Shown here in pieces: positions 1-10,652 of a stretch of DNA of 64,000 nucleotides. Source of the DNA: CAWANF01 sp963783355. Lineage in GTDB: Bacteria; Bacteroidota; Rhodothermia; Balneolales; DATFMH01. The stretch spans positions 615,515 to 679,514 of the forward strand of contig CAWANF010000005.1 in NCBI GenBank assembly GCA_963783355.1. The letters are read 5' to 3'. Below the pieces are notes generated by a model that was given only the letters and a program-made list of their open reading frames with translations, had not been told where the DNA came from and did not search any database. A program made the position numbers and the translations under genes. Within the stretch, counting starts at the first letter, position 1, and each line of letters opens with the position of its first letter.

Positions 1-56
1 ATAAAATTCTCAAAGGCGCCAATTTTAACTGATAATATTATTTCAAAAGATTTCTA

Positions 57-1019
57 ATGGGATTATTAAACAAACTAGGGTTAAAAAAGAAGGAAAAGCT
101 CGAGCAAGGATTAGAAAAGAGCCGCAGTGGTTTATTATCCAAGTTAGGTAAAGCTTTAGTAGGCAAAGATAAAGTTGACGACGAGGTTCTGGATGAACTC
201 GAAGAAATTCTAATTTCATCGGATGTTGGCGTTAAAACAACGCTGGAAATTATAAAACGAATCGAAAACCGAGTGGCCCGCGATAAATACGTATCCACTT
301 CGGAACTTCAGAGAATATTGAAGGAAGAAATTATCGGTTTGTTAAAAGATAACCGTCCGGATAAACCAGCTGAATTTGATGCGGATTTTCCAACCAAACC
401 CCATGTAATATTAGTGGTCGGGGTCAATGGCGTTGGAAAGACAACCACGATTGGCAAATTAGCCCATTTGTACAAAAAAGCGGGCAGATCGGTTATTTTG
501 GGAGCCGCAGATACCTTCCGCGCAGCAGCTGTGTCACAATTAAATATTTGGAGTGAACGTGCCGGTGTCCCCATTGTAGAACAGGGACAGGGGGCCGACC
601 CGGCGGCTGTTGCTTATGATACAGTTGCAGCTGCAAAATCCAGGGGATCGGATGTCGTTTTAGTTGATACGGCTGGCCGGCTACATAATAAAACGGCATT
701 AATGAATGAACTCAGCAAAATAAAGCGGGTTATCGGAAAAGTTATCGAAGACGCGCCACATGAAGTTATCCTTGTACTGGATGCTTCGACCGGACAAAAT
801 GCTATGCAGCAGGCTAAAGCTTTCACGAACGTTGTTGATATTACCGGACTGGCTCTGACAAAACTAGACGGCACTGCAAAAGGTGGAATTGTTATCGGGA
901 TCTCATCTGAACTTAATGTACCCGTTAAATATATCGGCGTAGGTGAGCAAATTGAAGATTTGCAAATATTTGACCGAGAGGCATTTGTCACGGCCCTCTT
1001 CGGTGAAAAAAGCGCCTGA
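57..1019 (+). CDS. ftsY: Signal recognition particle receptor FtsY
   Basis: SRP-receptor GTPase that docks ribosome-SRP complexes at the inner membrane for co-translational insertion. The 320-residue protein has a short charged N-terminus followed by the helical N domain (about 25-100). The SRP-type G domain comes next: Walker A GVNGVGKT at 122-129, DTFRAAA at 152-158, DTAGR at 204-208 and TKLDG at 268-272. The N-terminal acidic A domain of the E. coli protein is essentially absent, as in many Bacteroidota. The distinction from Ffh is secure because the methionine-rich M domain is missing. The 5' flank (1-56) shows no other gene. It is transcribed alone toward the CHAT gene, about 220 bp away. 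Confidence 0.97.
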   Translation: MGLLNKLGLKKKEKLEQGLEKSRSGLLSKLGKALVGKDKVDDEVLDELEEILISSDVGVKTTLEIIKRIENRVARDKYVSTSELQRILKEEIIGLLKDNRPDKPAEFDADFPTKPHVILVVGVNGVGKTTTIGKLAHLYKKAGRSVILGAADTFRAAAVSQLNIWSERAGVPIVEQGQGADPAAVAYDTVAAAKSRGSDVVLVDTAGRLHNKTALMNELSKIKRVIGKVIEDAPHEVILVLDASTGQNAMQQAKAFTNVVDITGLALTKLDGTAKGGIVIGISSELNVPVKYIGVGEQIEDLQIFDREAFVTALFGEKSA

Positions 1020-1239
1020 TCTCAATACAAAACAAATAAAAGCTATTTAGTACCCCTCTATTTGCCTTGATTTAAAGGCTTTAAATATTTCTATATGAAT
1101 ATTGCACTTTATTATTGAATAGTTGGCGAATTATTCAATAATTATGTAACGAATAATTAATTCCGTTTGGGGATCGATATGTTTTTTAACTAAAAATCAC
1201 ACCGATCCAGTCAGTTAAGCATCATAAACTTGGGTTTCG

Positions 1240-4200
1240 ATGGAAATTGGTCCTTCCATCGTGAAAATAGTTGCTTCAAAATTGCATATACGTAGTTTCT
1301 ATACTAAACGACAATATTTCTATCCGCATTCAAGATATTTGTTCACTTGTATTGTCATCATTCTTGTTTCCTTTTTTGGGCTTTCTTTTTCTATTTCCCC
1401 GACATTTGGCCAGGAGTTGAAAGCCCGGTCTGTGAATAACCCTAATTCGGTTTTATTTAATAAAGCTTCGGGACTTGTAAATGAATCCCGGTCTTATTTA
1501 GAAAAGGCGGATTATACAAAATTCATTCATACACTTAATAAAGCCTCGGGACTTTTCGAAAAGATAAAAGAACCAGAATTTTGCGCCATGTGTGATGCAA
1601 AAATGGCATATGGTTATTGTATAATTGGGAATTTTAAGCTAGCTAATCACTATTTAAAGAAAACAAGAAATTATCTGGATATTCAGAAATCCGCGAATCC
1701 TTCCGTACATCTTATGATCTGCCATAATGTTGCCCGGGTTTATCAGTATGAGTCGAAATACGATTCAGCCATGTTCTTTTATAACAAGGCGATAAATACT
1801 TATAAGAACAATCATTTAGATCCCGGTATTGAGATCGTAAAAGTGTATAATAATATCGGTTCTATTTATGAGGATAAAGCAAACAATCACAAAGCTCTCT
1901 TTTATTATGATAAAGCTTTAAAAGTTGGCCTTTCCTGTTTAAAACCAAATAATATCATGATCAGCCATATTTATAATAATATCGGACTGATTGAATTTGA
2001 AATGGGCAACCTTAAAAAGGCCCTGACTTATTATCGGAAAGATCTTGCAATTAGTGAGAAAACCCTGGGGAAAAATCATCCCGATATCGCCAAGAGCTAT
2101 GTAAATATCGGGAATATATACTTTCAAATCGGGGATCTCGATAATGCCACAGAATATTACGATCAGGCCTTGCGCATATTTATCCGGATTTTTGGTAAGG
2201 ATAATCAGACAGTAGCTCAGACTTACAATAATATGGGTGCTGTTTATTTTACCGAGAACAACTATTCCAGGGCTATTCAATATTTTAAAGAATCACTGGT
2301 AATAAAAGAACATATCCTTGGGACTTATAACTCGGACGTTGCTATTGCCTGCTTAAATATTGGCGACACATATTATAAGTTAAAAAAGCAAAAAGAGGCC
2401 GTCCGTTATATGAAAAAAGCCCTGGCCATCAATCTTAAACTATTTGGTCCGGATAACCCAAATATAGCCCCTGTTTACGATAGTATTTCTCTGAGTTACA
2501 GTGACGAAAAGAATTACGATCAGGCTATTAAATATTTAATCAAAGAGCTTAAAATTTATAAGAAATCAGTGGGTTTTTACCATCCGAATACCGCGGCAAC
2601 GCTTATTAATATCGGCTCCGTTTACAAAGATAAGAAGGACTATACCAAAGCTCTTCAGTATTTTCAACACGCCCTTCTTTCTCTTTGCCCTGATTTTCAT
2701 AACGACTCTTTTCAGGTAAATCCACAATTAATCAATATTCGATCTGATAATTTTTTGCTTCAGGCTCTCCGTAATAAAGCACAGACTTTATCTAATTTTA
2801 AACACAATCATAATTATCTGATAGCTGCTTTAAAAACGTATGACCTGGCCATTCGCCTAATCAACAAAATACGTATCAAGTACAAAACAGAGGGATCGAA
2901 GCTTTTTTTAGGTGAACAGACTCATTCGATCTTTGAAGGAGGAATTAAAACCTGTATAACGTTATATAATTTGACTGGAAATGAATATTTCCGGGAAAAA
3001 GCCTTTAGTCTGTCTGATGAAAGTAAATCGAATGTTTTACTTGAGTCCATTCTCGATACAAAAGCAAAAAAATTTGCCGGTATTCCCGATAGCCTTCTAA
3101 CTTTCGAAACAAACCTGAAAGACAGCCTGACCTTCTACGACCAGCAGATACATAAAGAACTGGCAAAAGGGAATGAGTCCGATTCACTGAAAATTGTCTC
3201 CTGGCAGAATAAATCGTTTGCCGGTAATCGCAAATACAATGCCTTTGTTGCGCATCTGGAAAAAGAATATCCACGGTATTACAATCTAAAATTCAGCTCA
3301 CCCAAAGTTTCCATTCGTCAGATTCAATACACCGTACTCAATGACAATACCGCATTATTGAGTTATTTCAAGGGAGACAGCACGCTTTATATTTTTTCCG
3401 TCACGAAACATCATTACAAAATAAAGACTGAAAAAATTGACTCGAATTTTGTCCGGAACATAAAGGACTTCCGAAACGCAATTATTAAATCAGACTACGA
3501 TAAGTATACCCAAAAAGCGTACCACTTCTATAAGCTGTTATTAGCTCCGGCATCAGCTGCCATCAAAAAGAAAAATCTCATTATCATACAGGATGGAATC
3601 CTTGGATATCTTCCATTTGAGGCTTTGATTTCAGAACCGGCACCTCAAATTAAAAAAGCCAATTACCGTAATTTCAACAAGCTGCACTACATTGTTCTAA
3701 ACCATAATATCAGTTATAACTATTCTGCTATGTTGTTGGCGGAATTACAAAACCGGCCGGCCAATCATGATGATAAAGAGTTCCTGGGAATAGCCCCGGT
3801 CTTTGATAATACCAATTATGCCAGTAAAGATTCTACACGTTTTGGGATTAAAAAAACGCTGTCGCCGCTTCCTGCCAGTGAAAATGAAGTAAAGGGTATT
3901 TATAATTTATTTGAACAGAAAGAACCGATATGGCACTGGTTACAAAATGATCAATCGAAAATACTATTACATAACCAGGCAACCGAATCGTATGTGAAGT
4001 CAAATAAAATTTCCGATTATCGATATATTCACTTTGCGACTCATGCTTTTGTGAATGAAATTAATCCTGAATTATCAGGTATTGTCTTAGAAAGAAAAGC
4101 CGGTTCAAAAAACGACGGTATTTTGTCTTCGGGTGAAATTTATAATCTTAAATTACATGCCGATCTTGTTGTTTTAAGTGCTTGCGAAACCGCCCTTGGA

Positions 4201-4452
4201 AAATTTGTTAAAGGCGAGGGAATTATGAGCCTGACTCGTTCGTTTTTATATGCCGGCGCTTCGAATGTAATTGTGTCTCTGTGGAACGTAACTGATAAAT
4301 CAACCTCGACATTAATGATTGATTTATACAGCAATTTACTTCAGAAACAATCCATAACCACGTCATTAGCCGATGCAAAACGGACTCTCATTCGGAAAAC
4401 GGCTTACAGCGCTCCTGTTTACTGGTCACCATTCATTCTAACCGGTCAATAA
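1240..4452 (+). CDS. Exported TPR-CHAT domain protein (caspase-like fold)
   Basis: A 1070-residue protein. It has a basic N-terminus and one hydrophobic segment (about 34-57, ending in a signal-peptidase-like SPTFGQ), then about a dozen tetratricopeptide repeats of the kinesin-light-chain type (about 100-500), a linker and a C-terminal CHAT domain. The expected catalytic pair is visible: His935 in HFATH and Cys982 in LSACET, followed by GEGIMSLTRSF and SLWNV, which are typical of CHAT. Family knowledge: CHAT is a clan CD peptidase fold, and some members are proteases (separase, Craspase). Predicted export means it would act in the periplasm or on the envelope. Its neighbour across scpA is a sigma factor plus membrane TPR gene, a context suggesting a signalling module. 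Substrate unknown. Confidence 0.88.
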   Translation: MEIGPSIVKIVASKLHIRSFYTKRQYFYPHSRYLFTCIVIILVSFFGLSFSISPTFGQELKARSVNNPNSVLFNKASGLVNESRSYLEKADYTKFIHTLNKASGLFEKIKEPEFCAMCDAKMAYGYCIIGNFKLANHYLKKTRNYLDIQKSANPSVHLMICHNVARVYQYESKYDSAMFFYNKAINTYKNNHLDPGIEIVKVYNNIGSIYEDKANNHKALFYYDKALKVGLSCLKPNNIMISHIYNNIGLIEFEMGNLKKALTYYRKDLAISEKTLGKNHPDIAKSYVNIGNIYFQIGDLDNATEYYDQALRIFIRIFGKDNQTVAQTYNNMGAVYFTENNYSRAIQYFKESLVIKEHILGTYNSDVAIACLNIGDTYYKLKKQKEAVRYMKKALAINLKLFGPDNPNIAPVYDSISLSYSDEKNYDQAIKYLIKELKIYKKSVGFYHPNTAATLINIGSVYKDKKDYTKALQYFQHALLSLCPDFHNDSFQVNPQLINIRSDNFLLQALRNKAQTLSNFKHNHNYLIAALKTYDLAIRLINKIRIKYKTEGSKLFLGEQTHSIFEGGIKTCITLYNLTGNEYFREKAFSLSDESKSNVLLESILDTKAKKFAGIPDSLLTFETNLKDSLTFYDQQIHKELAKGNESDSLKIVSWQNKSFAGNRKYNAFVAHLEKEYPRYYNLKFSSPKVSIRQIQYTVLNDNTALLSYFKGDSTLYIFSVTKHHYKIKTEKIDSNFVRNIKDFRNAIIKSDYDKYTQKAYHFYKLLLAPASAAIKKKNLIIIQDGILGYLPFEALISEPAPQIKKANYRNFNKLHYIVLNHNISYNYSAMLLAELQNRPANHDDKEFLGIAPVFDNTNYASKDSTRFGIKKTLSPLPASENEVKGIYNLFEQKEPIWHWLQNDQSKILLHNQATESYVKSNKISDYRYIHFATHAFVNEINPELSGIVLERKAGSKNDGILSSGEIYNLKLHADLVVLSACETALGKFVKGEGIMSLTRSFLYAGASNVIVSLWNVTDKSTSTLMIDLYSNLLQKQSITTSLADAKRTLIRKTAYSAPVYWSPFILTGQ

Positions 4453-4461
4453 AGAAATGAC

Positions 4462-5238
4462 TTATAATTCCTCTTCCAGTCGTTCAATCCGTGTTGCTTC
4501 ATCTTCTGGTTCATAAGCAGGATTCAGCTCTACGTAGAAGTCAACCGGATCTTCTCCAACATAGAGAAGTACTTTCTGTTCCTTAATAAGCTCAAGGGAA
4601 GCCAAAAAAGTTACGACAATCGTAATTTTCTTTTGAATTTCCTGGCAAATCATCACAAAAGACATGCGTCCACGCTGTTCAAGAAGACGAACCAGGTAGG
4701 CACCCTGTTCCTCGATATTCGTCGGCTCCCTATCAACTTTATGAACCACTTCTTCTTTTACCGACTGCATCATAACCCGCTTGAATGCAGCCATTAAATC
4801 AAACAGAGTAATACTTTTTAATACTTCCCCATTATCTACTTGCGGTTCCAAAACATCCGGCTCATAAAAACCCCGGTAATAAAGCTGGCGCGCTTTTTGG
4901 TCCATGACATGCATTTCCTCAGACATTTCCTTGAATCTTTTGTATTCCAGGAGTGCCTGAACCAATTCATAACGGGGATCTTCTTCCGGATCATCTTCAA
5001 AATCATCCTTTTCGCGCGGAAGCATCATTTTTGCCTTGATCGCCATTAAAGTGCTGGCCATTAAAATAAATTCACTGGCAATACCCAGATCGAGTTCGTC
5101 CAGAAAATGGATATACTCAAAAAATTGATTGGCGATGTAAGAAATGGGAATATCATAGATATCGAGTTCATCCCTCTTGATAAAAAAGAGCAGCAGATCC
5201 AGCGGTCCTTCAAAATTTTGTAATTGAACTCTATACAC
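4462..5238 (-). CDS. scpA: Segregation and condensation protein A (ScpA kleisin)
   Basis: Kleisin subunit of the SMC-ScpAB condensin, which organises and segregates the chromosome. At 258 residues it is the normal size. The diagnostic N-terminus LQNFEGPLDLLLFFIK (about 6-21) and the helical SMC-neck-binding region with MASTLMAIKAKMMLP (about 61-75) are present, followed by a predicted winged-helix C-terminus. The gene converges on the CHAT gene with only 9 bp between stops and has no scpB beside it. It interrupts what otherwise looks like a CHAT / sigma / TPR neighbourhood, on the opposite strand. Confidence 0.94.
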   Translation of the reverse strand: MYRVQLQNFEGPLDLLLFFIKRDELDIYDIPISYIANQFFEYIHFLDELDLGIASEFILMASTLMAIKAKMMLPREKDDFEDDPEEDPRYELVQALLEYKRFKEMSEEMHVMDQKARQLYYRGFYEPDVLEPQVDNGEVLKSITLFDLMAAFKRVMMQSVKEEVVHKVDREPTNIEEQGAYLVRLLEQRGRMSFVMICQEIQKKITIVVTFLASLELIKEQKVLLYVGEDPVDFYVELNPAYEPEDEATRIERLEEEL

Positions 5239-5749
5239 TAATGCTATCTTTGATGTTTAATTTTTAACCGTCTGATCAGAATTCGGCAGATTGCTTTTTA
5301 GATTATAATGACAAATTTAATTCCTTTCACTTCTTTTTTTAATAAACATGAATTTTTACAGACTGCAAAAAAGAATTCCTCTTTATTTTGACGTTTTTAC
5401 TTTCAGGTTTGAATAAAAAAACAAAAAAGCGTGATATTTGTATCATTTTCTTAAGAGATGCCGTTCTGAAAATTGTTTTTTTCTTTAAATAATCTAATTT
5501 AAAAATTAACGTAAAGAGATTTGGAAATTTGTTAGTAAAGTTATTTTTTAAAAAAGATAAGGAAATACCATAAACAGGTTTCTTATATTAAGCTGTCATT
5601 CCAACTTATTGGCCCTTGGCATATTACAAAAACAAATAAATTAAGAGATCACTTATAATCGTGTGTTACTATCAAATTTTTATTTAGGGTGTTTACATAA
5701 GGGTTTCCATACGATTTATAACTACATCATTTAAGCATTTTCCGATTAA
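5239..5749. other. Divergent intergenic region between scpA and the sigma-factor gene
   Basis: About 510 bp, very AT-rich, without a credible ORF or a strong hairpin. It must carry the promoters of scpA (leftward) and of the sigma-factor gene (rightward). I could not place a convincing core promoter in it. Confidence 0.4.
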
Positions 5750-6295
5750 ATGGATTATACCGAATTATACAATGCCATTTTAAATGGTGATGATCCAAAA
5801 GTCACGGTATTAATGGACCAGCTCATACCGGCATTAACCGGTTTTTTGCGCGCTTCTATGCGTGCATCCGAGACTGATTCTAAGGATTGCATCCAGCAGG
5901 CATTATTATTAACTATTGAAAAAATCAAAGAGGATAAAATTCGAGATCCGTCGAAATTAAAATATTACCTGCTTACCGCTTGTCGTAATATTTATCTCAG
6001 GATGATCAAACATACCAATGTGTCGCTTGATGAAACAAATCCTTATCATGCTGTTGCTCCGGCTAAACAACTCAAAAATCTGCTGGATAAGGAAAAACAA
6101 CTTTTTCTTGCAGAATGCCTGGACGAATTAAGTCCTGCATATTTTGAGTTTATAAATTACTGGTTTGAAAACCCGGATACCGATGGCTCTACGGTTGCTG
6201 AAAAATTTAATATATCGTTAAATAATGCATGGACAAGAAAACACCGTATCATTAAAATGTTAAATGAATGTATTGAAAAAAGAATTAACGAATAA
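5750..6295 (+). CDS. RNA polymerase sigma factor, ECF-like
   Basis: A 181-residue sigma-70 family protein with only regions 2 and 4. Region 2 is about residues 15-95: AGxLRAS-like start, DCIQQALLLTIEKI, then KLKYYLLTACRNIYL, the usual 'YLxxxaRNxxl' signature. Region 4 is a C-terminal helix-turn-helix (about 120-175) with the recognition-helix-like stretch STVAEKFNISLNNAWTRKHRI. It would direct polymerase to a small regulon. The next gene, 77 bp downstream on the same strand, encodes a membrane TPR protein that could be its anchor or antagonist. An exported CHAT protein lies upstream. Specific ECF group not assigned. Confidence 0.85.
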   Translation: MDYTELYNAILNGDDPKVTVLMDQLIPALTGFLRASMRASETDSKDCIQQALLLTIEKIKEDKIRDPSKLKYYLLTACRNIYLRMIKHTNVSLDETNPYHAVAPAKQLKNLLDKEKQLFLAECLDELSPAYFEFINYWFENPDTDGSTVAEKFNISLNNAWTRKHRIIKMLNECIEKRINE

Positions 6296-6372
6296 TATGT
6301 AAGGAACGGGGATCTCGTGTGTCATATTAAGAACGTTATTGAAAATATTCTCATTATCAGGTAGAAATATAC

Positions 6373-7110
6373 ATGCAGAGAGAGCAGATTCTCCAAAAAA
6401 TTGACGACTATCTCAACGGCAAACTGTCCACAGGTGAGATTGAAGAATTGTGGGTTGAAATACTGGATCAACCCGAATACGTGGATTATATCAATACCCT
6501 CGTCAATGTTAAAGAAGTTTTAGAAAACAGAAAAAAAACTGTTTCATTCTGGAAAAAGAACAGAAACTGGATCGGCGCTATTGCTGCCGTATTGACTGTA
6601 ATAATCTTATTTTCTCTTATAAAATTTAATATCAGAAGTATCGAATTCAGTACCGTTCGGCAAATACAGTCTTCAGAATTAGAATCTCCCGCAGCAACCC
6701 GATCGCTGAATGAACATTTCACAAAATCGGATTCTCTTTTAAATCTCGGATATATAGAAGCAACCAAGGGCAATGTTTCGAAAGCTATTGGATATTTTAA
6801 TGAATTAGCTCTTCAAAATGGTGATAATGCCAATGTTGCCAAAGCTTATTTTAACATTGGAGTTTTAAACTATAATTCAGAAAACTTTGAAAAAGCAGAA
6901 TCATCCTTCATAAATACCCTGGACAATCTTCAAAATGATGATATCCTGAAAGAAAAAACCTCCTGGTATCTTGGAAATACATATGTGAAATTAGGAGATC
7001 TTCGTCAGGCTAAAGAGAGACTTACCAAGGTTATTAACATGAACGGTATTTATAAAGAAAAAGCCAGTGATCTTTTAAAGAAAATAGATCAACAGATTCC
7101 CCAAAATTAA
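6373..7110 (+). CDS. Membrane-anchored TPR protein, possible anti-sigma partner
   Basis: A 245-residue protein. The N-terminal cytoplasmic segment of about 65 residues has an anti-sigma-like helical look (QILQKIDDYLNGKLS, then IEELWVEIL). A single transmembrane helix follows at about 67-85 (WIGAIAAVLTVIILFSLI), and the periplasmic part has TPR-like repeats (about 125-245). Position directly after the sigma factor and the topology suggest a membrane regulator that ties sigma activity to a periplasmic signal. The zinc-finger motif of classical anti-sigma factors (HxxxCxxC) is absent, so the anti-sigma role is inferred from context only. It converges on ppk with 14 bp between stops. Confidence 0.7.
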   Translation: MQREQILQKIDDYLNGKLSTGEIEELWVEILDQPEYVDYINTLVNVKEVLENRKKTVSFWKKNRNWIGAIAAVLTVIILFSLIKFNIRSIEFSTVRQIQSSELESPAATRSLNEHFTKSDSLLNLGYIEATKGNVSKAIGYFNELALQNGDNANVAKAYFNIGVLNYNSENFEKAESSFINTLDNLQNDDILKEKTSWYLGNTYVKLGDLRQAKERLTKVINMNGIYKEKASDLLKKIDQQIPQN

Positions 7111-7124
7111 TTTTTTGTTTACTT

Positions 7125-9278
7125 TTAGTCGTTTTCAAATATCGGGATAGGTTCCCGGGCCTTTAAAGCGTGTTCCATTAGCTTATAATGGGTAGCAATT
7201 ACATTTCCTGATTGGGCTGATTGAATTTTAGAATATTTACCATCCGCATTTAACACCCATCTCTGAGCATTATCAGTTAGCAACACATCTAACACAAAAT
7301 TCAGATACTTTTTTAATCCTTTATTAAAAATGGGAACCAAAGATTCAACGCGGGCGTCCAGATTACGATGCATCCAGTCTGCCGATCCGATGAAAAACAA
7401 TTCTTTGCCACTGTGGTGAAAATTATAAATCCGGGAATGTTCAAGAAAACGTCCCAGGATTGAATAGATTTGAATGTTCTCGCTTAATCCTTTTTTTTGG
7501 GGAATAAGCCGACAAACACCCCTGACTACAATATTAATTTTTACTCCCACGGAAGAAGCCTCGTAAAGTTTTCGTATGATATCCGGATCTTCCAGGCTAT
7601 TCATTTTTGCTGTTATCATAGCCGGGCGGCCGTTTTTTGCTTCGTTAATTTCGAACTCAATTAATTCGGTCATCCTGCTTCTCATATAATTCGGGGCAAC
7701 AACCAGTTTTCGATAGCATTGTTCCGGGGCGTACCCGGTCAGAAAATTGAACAAATCGGAAACATCGGCTGCAATTTCCTCATCACAGGTAAAGAGTCCG
7801 ATGTCTTCATATAACTGGGCTGTCTTCGGATTATAATTCCCGGTTGCCAAATGGACATAACGCCTGATACCATCTGCTTCTTCACGAACAACAATAGTCA
7901 GTTTAGAATGAATTTTAAGCCCTGGCAAACCATAGGCCACATGAACTCCGGCTTTCTCAAGTTTTTGGGCCCATTCGATATTTCTCTTTTCATCAAACCG
8001 GGCTTTTAGTTCCACAAGCATTGCTACTTGCTTACCACTTTCTGCAGCATTCATCAAAGAATGCATTAACGGAGAATCACTTGAAGTTCTGTATAGGGTT
8101 TGTTTAATAGCCAGGACCTTAGGATCCTTAGCAGCTTCTTCAACAAATTTTTGTACCGATGTTTCAAAACTATGGTATGGATGGTGTACAATAAAATCAC
8201 CCTGACGTATAATGCTGAATATATCCGGGGAATCCTCATCCATTTCGTGATGAAATACCGGGTGCAGCATTGGAATCCAGGTATCATACCTTAACTCTTT
8301 AAAATCTTTGATATCATATAATTCCAGGCAATCGGCCAAACCAATGGGCCCCTCCATTTCAAAAACATCTCCCCAGTTCACATCCATTTTTTCTATTAGC
8401 AGTTCTTTGATATGAAGAGGAGTATTTATATCCATTTCCAAACGGACGATTTCTGCAAAACGCCTTTCTCGCAATTCCTCGGCAATCAATTCAATCAAAT
8501 CATCTGCTTCTTCTTCATTCCTTTCTATATCAGCATTTCTAGTAACCCTGAAAATATTGGCCGACAATATTTCCATTCCCGGAAATAAACGATCAATATG
8601 CGCCTGAATTACCTCATCGAGGGAAACGAGTATGATTTTCTTTTCTGTTTTTTCTGCAATCAGCCATCTCGGGCGATTTGATGGCACTTTCAAGCGTGCG
8701 AAAAGTATTTCATTATTTGTCGGATCCCGAAGTTCAACAGCAAAAGAGCGACTTTTGTTGGAAACCAATGGAAATGGATGTGACTGGTCAACTGCAAGTG
8801 GCGTCAGTATAGGATAAAGCTGTTGATCAAAATACTTTTCCAGGTTTTGCTTTTGGTACCCGTTTAAATCATCATACCGCTCGATAAGTATTCCATGTTT
8901 TTTCAACTCGGGAATCAAATCGAAGAGAAAGCAATCCCGGTAGGTTTGAATCATCTTTTTAACATCATCCCGAATGGCCGTTAACTGACTTTGGGGAGTC
9001 ATTCCATCTACGGGCAAATTCCTGATCCCAGCTTCAATTTGTCTTTTTAATCCGCCAACCCTTTTTTGAAAAAACTCATCCAGGTTATTACAGACAATAC
9101 CGATAAACTTCACCCTTTCAAGAAGCTTGTTTTGGGGATTAAGAGCCAGGCTTAACACTCTCCCGTTAAACTTTAGCCAGCTCAACTCATAATTAAAAAA
9201 ATAATTTCTACCCCAAATCTCAGAATCCTCCTGCTCAACCGGATTACCGATCATGCCATTTTTTTTATGTTCTATCAT
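7125..9278 (-). CDS. ppk1: Polyphosphate kinase 1
   Basis: Reversible polymerisation of the gamma-phosphate of ATP into inorganic polyphosphate. The 717-residue protein has the usual four-domain PPK1 length. Visible landmarks are the N-terminal NYELSWLKFNGRVL (29-42) and NNLDEFFQKRV (64-74), and the two phospholipase-D-like catalytic histidines: His457 in LKIHSKL, equivalent to the autophosphorylated histidine, and His476 in RYVHLATGNYNP. The start is ATG at 9278. It stands alone, back to back with ruvB. Confidence 0.96.
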   Translation of the reverse strand: MIEHKKNGMIGNPVEQEDSEIWGRNYFFNYELSWLKFNGRVLSLALNPQNKLLERVKFIGIVCNNLDEFFQKRVGGLKRQIEAGIRNLPVDGMTPQSQLTAIRDDVKKMIQTYRDCFLFDLIPELKKHGILIERYDDLNGYQKQNLEKYFDQQLYPILTPLAVDQSHPFPLVSNKSRSFAVELRDPTNNEILFARLKVPSNRPRWLIAEKTEKKIILVSLDEVIQAHIDRLFPGMEILSANIFRVTRNADIERNEEEADDLIELIAEELRERRFAEIVRLEMDINTPLHIKELLIEKMDVNWGDVFEMEGPIGLADCLELYDIKDFKELRYDTWIPMLHPVFHHEMDEDSPDIFSIIRQGDFIVHHPYHSFETSVQKFVEEAAKDPKVLAIKQTLYRTSSDSPLMHSLMNAAESGKQVAMLVELKARFDEKRNIEWAQKLEKAGVHVAYGLPGLKIHSKLTIVVREEADGIRRYVHLATGNYNPKTAQLYEDIGLFTCDEEIAADVSDLFNFLTGYAPEQCYRKLVVAPNYMRSRMTELIEFEINEAKNGRPAMITAKMNSLEDPDIIRKLYEASSVGVKINIVVRGVCRLIPQKKGLSENIQIYSILGRFLEHSRIYNFHHSGKELFFIGSADWMHRNLDARVESLVPIFNKGLKKYLNFVLDVLLTDNAQRWVLNADGKYSKIQSAQSGNVIATHYKLMEHALKAREPIPIFEND

Positions 9279-9452
9279 CTTTTAAAGCGTTATTTAAACT
9301 AATTACCGTGAAAAACCCCTAAATTTTAATATTCGACGGCTATTTATATCAACTAACCCATCTCAACTTATAATAATTGTTATTAATTTGGAACCTGCTA
9401 CATTTATGCAGATAGTATAATATACATAACGACCATTAAGACATTATTTATT

Positions 9453-10472
9453 TTGTCCAATCCATTATTAAATGCTTTTAATAAAGACGGGAATTTTGAA
9501 CAGTCTATTCGTCCGGCGACCCTGGATGATTTTGTAGGCCAGCGAAAGATTATTGATAACCTGCATGTTTTCATTCAGGCGGCTAAAAACCGGCAGGAAG
9601 CATTGGACCACGTCATTTTATCCGGCCCACCCGGACTGGGGAAAACGACGCTGGCTTATATCATTGCGAATGAAATGGGCGTCCAGATAAAACCGACAAC
9701 CGGACCGGTTCTGGAAAAACCCGGAGATCTTGCCGGGTTACTGACCAATCTTGATGAGGGTGATGTTCTTTTCATCGATGAAATTCATCGCCTAAACCCG
9801 GTTATCGAGGAGTATTTATACTCGGCAATGGAAGATTATAAACTGGATATTGTCATTGATTCTGGTCCAAATGCACGAAGTGTTCAAATTGAGCTGAAAA
9901 AATTCACACTGGTCGGTGCCACAACCCGAAAAGGTTTGCTTACGGCACCGCTCCGGGCACGTTTTGGTATCGATCTTCGTCTGGATTATTATGATACCGA
10001 ATTGCTGCAACTGATTGCCGAACGAACCGCCACTATCATGAATTTTCCAATCTCTGATGAAGGTGCTTATGAAATTGCCCGGAGAAGCCGGGGAACTCCA
10101 AGAATCGTTAATCGTCTCATCCGGCGAACCCGTGATTTTGCCGAAGTGGCCAATAAGAAGGAAATAGATCGGGAAATTGCCGATACCGCCTTAAATGCAT
10201 TAGATGTAGATCAAAACGGGCTGGACGATATGGACATTCGTATTCTTACAGCTATCATAGAAAATTATCGTGGAGGACCGGTCGGACTCGGAACTCTGGC
10301 TGTAGCTGTCGGAGAAGATAAAGGAACGATAGAAGAAGTATATGAACCTTTTCTAATACAAGAAGGTTTTATGCAGCGAACTCCAAAAGGCAGGATTGTA
10401 ACTGCAAAGGCGTATAAATATCTAGGGATAAAAGAACCAGGTACTAATGATGTCAATTTATTCAATTCATAA
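9453..10472 (+). CDS. ruvB: Holliday junction branch migration helicase RuvB (TTG start)
   Basis: AAA+ motor of the RuvABC resolvasome. The 339-residue protein has Walker [10 protein letters not shown] at 58-66, Walker B DEIHR at 109-113, sensor ATTRKG and arginine-finger region APLRARFG, and ends with the RuvB winged helix ([16 protein letters not shown]). The initiation codon is TTG at 9453: the conserved family N-terminus begins immediately and there is no in-frame ATG close by. About 175 bp separate it from the divergent ppk1, and metK follows on the same strand. Confidence 0.96.
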   Translation: MSNPLLNAFNKDGNFEQSIRPATLDDFVGQRKIIDNLHVFIQAAKNRQEALDHVILSGPPGLGKTTLAYIIANEMGVQIKPTTGPVLEKPGDLAGLLTNLDEGDVLFIDEIHRLNPVIEEYLYSAMEDYKLDIVIDSGPNARSVQIELKKFTLVGATTRKGLLTAPLRARFGIDLRLDYYDTELLQLIAERTATIMNFPISDEGAYEIARRSRGTPRIVNRLIRRTRDFAEVANKKEIDREIADTALNALDVDQNGLDDMDIRILTAIIENYRGGPVGLGTLAVAVGEDKGTIEEVYEPFLIQEGFMQRTPKGRIVTAKAYKYLGIKEPGTNDVNLFNS

Positions 10473-10652
10473 TGAAACAACCAGTAAGCAATTTACAGGC
10501 TCTTAAAAAGTTATTCTAATGACAAGGTAATAAAATAACGGTTTCAGTTATAGTTCCTTAATTATAAACGTAGATATTCAATTTTTTTTCGTAAATTTTT
10601 GGTCATAACAGCCAAATATTAGATCAATTTTTTAATACTTAAACCAAATTAA

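Noticed and set aside
10473..10652. Possible SAM riboswitch ahead of metK
   Set aside because: The 180-bp leader lacks the conserved SAM-I/SAM-II cores and has no stable paired stems that I can see.
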